A stretch of DNA of 11,321 bases from Larix sibirica (lineage: Eukaryota; Streptophyta; Pinopsida; Pinales; Pinaceae). The notes beneath the pieces were generated by a model. It made no database searches, had not been told where the DNA came from, and saw nothing but the letters and a program-made list of their open reading frames with translations. How positions within the stretch are numbered: the first letter of the stretch is position 1; each line of letters starts with the position of its first letter. The position numbers were made by a program, and so were the translations under genes. This document shows, one piece after another, positions 7,340-11,321 of this stretch. The stretch spans positions 11,901 through 23,221 of the forward strand of contig NWUY0300040917.1 of the NCBI GenBank assembly GCA_004151065.3. The letters run 5' to 3'.

Positions 7340-7560
7340 TAGAGGTGGGCTCAACCACTAGCCACACTAGCGGTTGGTAACCTTGACGGAATTGATTGGG
7401 TTTGAATTGCAACTCAACTGGAAACCACAAAGTCACTGGTAACCTTGAAGGACTCGACTGGATTTGAACTTGTGACTTATGGCTTCCATGTGGACAATAT
7501 GTCTTGGGTGGATGGTTGAATTAATGGAGCTAACCTTGGGGGTTTGCCAAGGTTCTATCT
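7340..7560 (-). mobile_element. tRNA/SINE-like sequence with duplicated box B
   Basis: Read on the minus strand, GGTTAGCTCCATTAATTCAA (from 7535 down) resembles a tRNA D-arm/box A start. AGTTCAAATCC (7470-7460) fits box B GGTTCRANNCC at 10 of 11 positions, and ATTCAAACCC (7408-7399) is a second, weaker box B. A second box A-like TGGCTAGTGG lies at 7364-7355 in the context GTGGTTGAGCCC, common in plant SINE heads. The two box B regions sit in a direct duplication with period 62 bp (GGTAACCTTGA at 7376 and 7438). No A tail or target duplication is visible and no cloverleaf folds, so it is a decayed element or a fusion of two, not a tRNA gene. Confidence 0.4.
7372..7482 (+). repeat. 62-bp direct duplication
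   Basis: GGTAACCTTGACGGAATTGA (7376) pairs with GGTAACCTTGAAGGACTCGA (7438). Similarity continues through TTGGGTTTGAATTGCAAC against CTGGATTTGAACTTGTGAC. It covers about 45 bp of each unit and accounts for the two box B-like motifs on the minus strand. Confidence 0.65.
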
Positions 7561-8003
7561 TTATTTCCAAAGAAAAAGTCATAGGGAAACCCAAGGAATG
7601 CTTCCTCACATTCGTGGATGACATTCCTAGTAAACTCATGGACATATACCTCTGTGGCTCACTTAGGGGGATTCAAGCCAAACAATTGTTGGCATATAAC
7701 CAACCAAATACCTCACAATTTTTATAACAATCATTTAAACTAATCCCTTAGACTAAATTATCTCTCTCTATGTATGTATATGATTACAAAGATTATAATA
7801 AACAATGATTTGTTTTTAGAACAATTTAATGTGATTAAACAAATTACATTTGAAGAGTTACATAACAAATAAATTTGAAACTTCGATTAAGAGTTAGGCT
7901 TTAGATTGATATATGAATTCAAAACAAAAATTAAAAATTGATGAAACGATAAATATTTTTTTTCGATAAAATTACAAAATGTTGTGTGAGAATTTATAAC
8001 TCA
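7561..8003. other. No recognised gene
   Basis: An 82-codon + frame (7479-7727) and overlapping minus frames cross the SINE-like sequence and its flank without any known motif. From about 7730 the composition becomes very AT-rich. Confidence 0.45.
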
Positions 8004-8190
8004 TTAGGAAATAGATTAATCATTTAGAGTGAGCAAAATATGTTTTAATCAATTGTATTTTACAATTCCCAGAGCAAGTAAAACTAAAATGAGATAATAT
8101 GTTTTTAGGAAATAGATTGATCATTCTTTTTAAATTAGAGTGGGAATTATATGTTTTAAGTAAAACTAAAATAAGATAAAGATGTTTTTA
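8004..8190 (+). repeat. 101-bp two-copy tandem duplication
   Basis: TTAGGAAATAGATTAATCAT (8004) recurs as TTAGGAAATAGATTGATCAT (8105). Both continue through TAGAGTG, ATATGTTTTAA, AGTAAAACTAAAAT and GATGTTTTTA-type blocks. Unit 1 has an extra segment of about 28 bp around TACAATTCCCAGAGCA; unit 2 has an extra CTTTTTAAA. No coding sequence is involved. Confidence 0.75.
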
Positions 8191-9855
8191 GATCCACATG
8201 CGTGTCTAGAATTCGGTTGGTTGGATATTAGTTTAGAATTACAAGAATTAATCATTCGTGGAATATGATGTAAGTTTGAAAAGAACCCATTGAATTTTTA
8301 GATTTTGTGGAATCTTTGAATGAAAAGTAGACTATAAGATTTCAATAGAGTTATTTACTTTACACAATTAACACTAATTGAATTTGTAGAATATAGTATA
8401 TACATTTTATATATTGTGAAAGTTTTTTTAAATTAATTATTTTGAAAGTAGAAAATCTAAGGTTTTTAGAAGAGATATGGTATGCTCAATTTTGTTGAGA
8501 ATTGAACAATTTATGATTTATTTTGGGACAAATATTTAAAAAATGCTCATAGTGAAAAAAATGTCCTTTATATATTCTTTTCATTATCGTGCCTAAACAA
8601 ATTTGAATTTTTATATAAAACTTATGTCATGAAAGAGCTTAAATTCTTTTATATATTGAACAATTCCATTTGGTGTAAAATTGACATTGTTTTGGTTGAT
8701 CTTTATAGAATATTTTAAAGAAAGTTATAGAGTTGGAAGGATTTGCAATCCTCATTTGTGGAGCTCAAAGGACCTACAATTTCAATTTAAAAAACCCAAA
8801 GGAGTCACAAACTCTCCTCTTCTCAGCTTACAACATTTATTTGCAAGACTTAGGATTCACGTTGATGATTGTGGAGCTCACAACTTTTATTTGTGTGATT
8901 CAATAAATTTGTAACCCCATTTGTGAGGTTCAAAATCCATACCCATAAGATTGCAAGCCTCATTGAGTTGTGATCAAGGAAGGACAATAAGAGTTTCCCA
9001 CGGGAAGGTGACCCCCTTATAGTGAAATTCATATACATTTGCCATATGACTCAATCTTGTGCATTGTTTTAATCTAAAAATGGATTGAATAGTACATCTA
9101 GATGAAGCCATGAATCCATTGAAGATTTAAATATAAAATATGATCATGAATAGTTTATCTCAACATTGATTGATTTGTTAAACTTCAACAATAGAAGAAT
9201 TGGTTTGGAGAAGTAAACTGAATATACCTTCCATGTCTAAACTTGGAATTGAGAGTCCTTTAGTATGTCCAAAAGATCTTGAGGAGTTGTTGGTGTGGGT
9301 CAATGTCCCATGTCAATTTTCATATGAAATTCATTAGATGAGGAGACCCAAATTAGAGTCTCCACACTGAAATGATTCCTCTAGCTTGCATTTATTGCTT
9401 TTTTGTGTTTTTGAAATTAGATTCATTGGGGTTGTTCGAGTGCATAAACATAATTAAAGAATTAAAATCACATAAATATAAGCTCAAGCAGTGGAATCGA
9501 TGAAATTTATCAAAAATCAAAAGACACATTTCTTTTCATTTGTAGTCTCAAATTTGCTATGTTTACTATGAATCAACAAATCTAGAATTATACATTCACT
9601 AACCCATTGTGAATTGGGGAAACATGATAACAATTATGGACAGTCTTAACAAATATATATTCACAATAAAATACTCACATATCAACGATAAAAAGAAAGC
9701 AACAAATAAATTACACAATTCTTCCCTACAAAATGTGTCACTGTACTATATTCACCTAGTGGGAGCTTGGAACTTGGATTACACAATCCTTCTCTCAAGT
9801 TCCTCTTGCCAAAAAGAGTCCCCTATATAATGACTCCCTTACAAATATTTATACA
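8191..9855. other. Long AT-rich stretch, no recognised gene
   Basis: I see no exon, transposase, reverse transcriptase or RNA gene on either strand. Open frames of 62-77 codons near 8681-9038 and 9609-9830 lack known motifs. Around 8750-8970 several phrases based on TTTGTGGAGCTCA and ATTTGTGAGGTTCA recur loosely. A TATATAAT at about 9823 could be read as a TATA box, but nothing downstream supports a promoter. Confidence 0.45.
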
Positions 9856-9987
9856 ACATATAAAGGGAACTTATAAACACCCTTCAACTTCTCCATGGAT
9901 GTTCACTTTTCCTTTTAACCAGAACATATAAAGGGAACTTATAAAGACCCTTCAACTTCTCCATGGATGTTCACTTTTCCTTTTAAC
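9856..9987 (+). repeat. Near-perfect 68-bp tandem duplication
   Basis: ACATATAAAGGGAACTTATA at 9856 recurs at 9924, and both copies run through CTTCAACTTCTCCATGGATG to CCTTTTAAC. Over the ~64 aligned bases I find one difference (ACACCC against AGACCC). The units are joined by CAGA. This is the youngest duplication in the window. There is no coding function. Confidence 0.9.
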
Positions 9988-10954
9988 TTCGACTAAACTA
10001 ATTGTAATTAAAAAGAATTAAAAGACCCAACGATATTATAAATTGAGTTTATTATGTGGAATTGTAGTCAAAGGTCATCATGATCCTAATCAACATAAAC
10101 ATAGGAGAATTTATGCATCTTGTTGCATATGAATTTATTCGTTTGTCTTCCAAACTAGATCTTTGTACTAACCCTTGCACCTCGTTAAGATAGGGAACCT
10201 TTGTTGTAAGGGTAGTGACATATGTACACAAGGCTTTTGGATCATGTGATTTTCCCTAATGTCACTAAGATCTTTATTCTTTATGGAATTAGGTCTGGGT
10301 ACATCTTAGATATTTGTTCATATGAACTATGACAAGGCATGGTAATTGCAAAAGTCAGGCCCTTGAACCTTACTGTTACCTCTAATTTTGTATCATCCTT
10401 TCATTGTATTGGAGCTATGGGAGATGCATCCTCTTTGGTCATTCATTTCCTCCTCTTAATAGCTATTGTGTTTATGTAACTCAAAATCACAACTCTCTAA
10501 ATACACAATTATATCATATTAGTAAAAACCCAATAAATAAGTGTGTGACTTATGAATCTTTTAACTCGAGTTCAAATGTACAACATATTGCTGAAAATTC
10601 AGGCTTGGGCATGCAATGTCTTCCTGCTTCATACATGAGTAATTAAAAATGATGATAAGGGTGAATTATTTAAGCTATGAGCATCAATTTTGAATGGGGG
10701 AAGAATTGAATACAATGCCAAAAATAAATTACACACTTAAGATTTTAATTATCTACAAGATGCTTATTTCAATATTGGGAAAGGTAAAGCATTCATTATT
10801 TGCTATGAAAATATTGCACAAAATCAATATATTATTTGAAAGCTCATATAATACATTCTTAGGATTCTAATCATTTAAGGAAAGCTTATGTGAAGGGAAT
10901 GAAAACAAAGAGTGTCAATAATTCTTCTCTTGAGAGGTGAATGACCAATTGACA
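9988..10954. other. AT-rich, no recognised gene
   Basis: An 80-codon + frame at 10404-10646 lacks recognisable motifs, and no splice-joined exons are apparent. I see no LTR, primer-binding site or tRNA. Confidence 0.45.
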
Positions 10955-11160
10955 ATTAGAAAAGTGAAGGAAAAATGGGTAAATTGCATGCCCAAAAGCG
11001 AAGGAAAAAAAGGTAGGTAAAATCCCAAAAGATGAAGGCGAAATGAGGAATTTACTGCTAAAAAAATGAAGGCAGTTTGTATTTGCAATAGTGAGAGGTT
11101 AAATTATGCTTGAAATGGTGGAGTAAATTGCATTTTAGATAGCGAATGGATGAAATCACA
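10955..11160 (+). repeat. Degenerate short tandem array (~30-35 bp units)
   Basis: Related phrases recur: GGTAAATTGCATGCCCAAAA then GCGAAGG (from about 10977), GGTAAAATCCCAAAAGATGA then AGGCG (11015), GGAATTTACTGCTAAAAAAA then TGAAGGC (11046), and AGTAAATTGCATTTTAGATA then GCGAATGG (11122). The theme is TAAATTGC-spacer-AAAAGYGAAGG. Units differ in length and are strongly diverged, so boundaries are approximate. Confidence 0.45.
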
Positions 11161-11235
11161 CTAAAACAAATCGTTAAATTGTTCCTAAAACTAGTATGAG
11201 CTCCATCTTAAACTCAGATCTATTAATCGCCAAAA

Positions 11236-11321
11236 GGAATCCAATTACTTGAGGTGTAAATTTTTTTATCTTAAATTTTTACACATCAAGTAAAAAATTT
11301 ACACCTCAAGAAATTGGATCC
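11236..11321. repeat. Long inverted repeat at window end
   Basis: Arm 11236-11268 (GGAATCCAATTACTTGAGGT, then GTAAATTTTTTTA) is the near reverse complement of arm 11291-11321 (TAAAAAATTTACACCTCAAG, then AAATTGGATCC). The 22-base loop itself holds TTACACATCAAG, a diverged second copy of the right-arm phrase TTACACCTCAAG, so an alternative hairpin is possible. It could be an inverted-repeat MITE, or the end of a TIR element continuing past the window. Confidence 0.8.

Noticed and set aside
7340-7560. Functional tRNA gene on the minus strand
   Set aside because: Box A and box B resemblances exist, but no acceptor stem, anticodon arm or cloverleaf can be formed.
7479-7727. 82-codon + frame and the two overlapping minus frames
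   Set aside because: They run through SINE-like sequence and its flank on both strands, without recognisable motifs.
9823-9830. TATATAAT as a promoter
   Set aside because: The motif is expected by chance in AT-rich DNA, and no gene follows.

Overview
The window looks like gene-poor, AT-rich nuclear DNA of a land plant, most likely a gymnosperm and possibly a conifer. The evidence is the last two exons of a plant-type HYPK gene joined by a GT-AG intron, long stretches without open frames, many decayed repeats, and a remnant of a Penelope-like retroelement with a GIY-YIG endonuclease. Such elements are known from conifers, where they have been attributed to ancient transfer from arthropods. 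The taxonomic call is an inference; nothing in the window names the species.

Layout. Bases 1-1280 hold nothing I recognise and are probably part of a long HYPK intron. Bases 1281-2380 form a composite repeat. Two partial inverted modules (1281-1402 and 1403-1545) are followed by two tandem antisense fragments resembling 5S rRNA (1563-1632 and 1637-1707), then by two direct ~323-bp copies of the module (1736-2058 and 2059-2380). The final HYPK exons follow on the + strand (2558-2624 and 2764-2844), with a presumed 3' UTR after them. Bases 3228-3555 are a ~170-bp tandem duplication. A SINE-like element with a long A tail lies at about 4418-4707 (+). A broken Penelope-like endonuclease end lies at 4838-5162 (-). 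A stop-poor fossil of unknown identity occupies 5322-5861 (+), and Lys/Glu-rich decayed frames occupy 6133-6590. Bases 7340-7560 (-) carry duplicated tRNA/SINE-like boxes. The rest is AT-rich and non-coding, with two-copy duplications at 8004-8190 and 9856-9987, a degenerate short array at 10955-11160 and a long inverted repeat at the right edge.

Only HYPK is supported as a functional gene, and only its 3' end is present. Its product is a small NatA-binding protein that regulates co-translational N-terminal acetylation. The mobile-element remnants all carry breaks or are non-coding. I see no operon, CRISPR array, tRNA gene or intact transposase. I found no convincing new biological system; the points most worth a second look are the plant Penelope-like endonuclease remnant and the 5S-centred composite repeat inside the likely HYPK intron.
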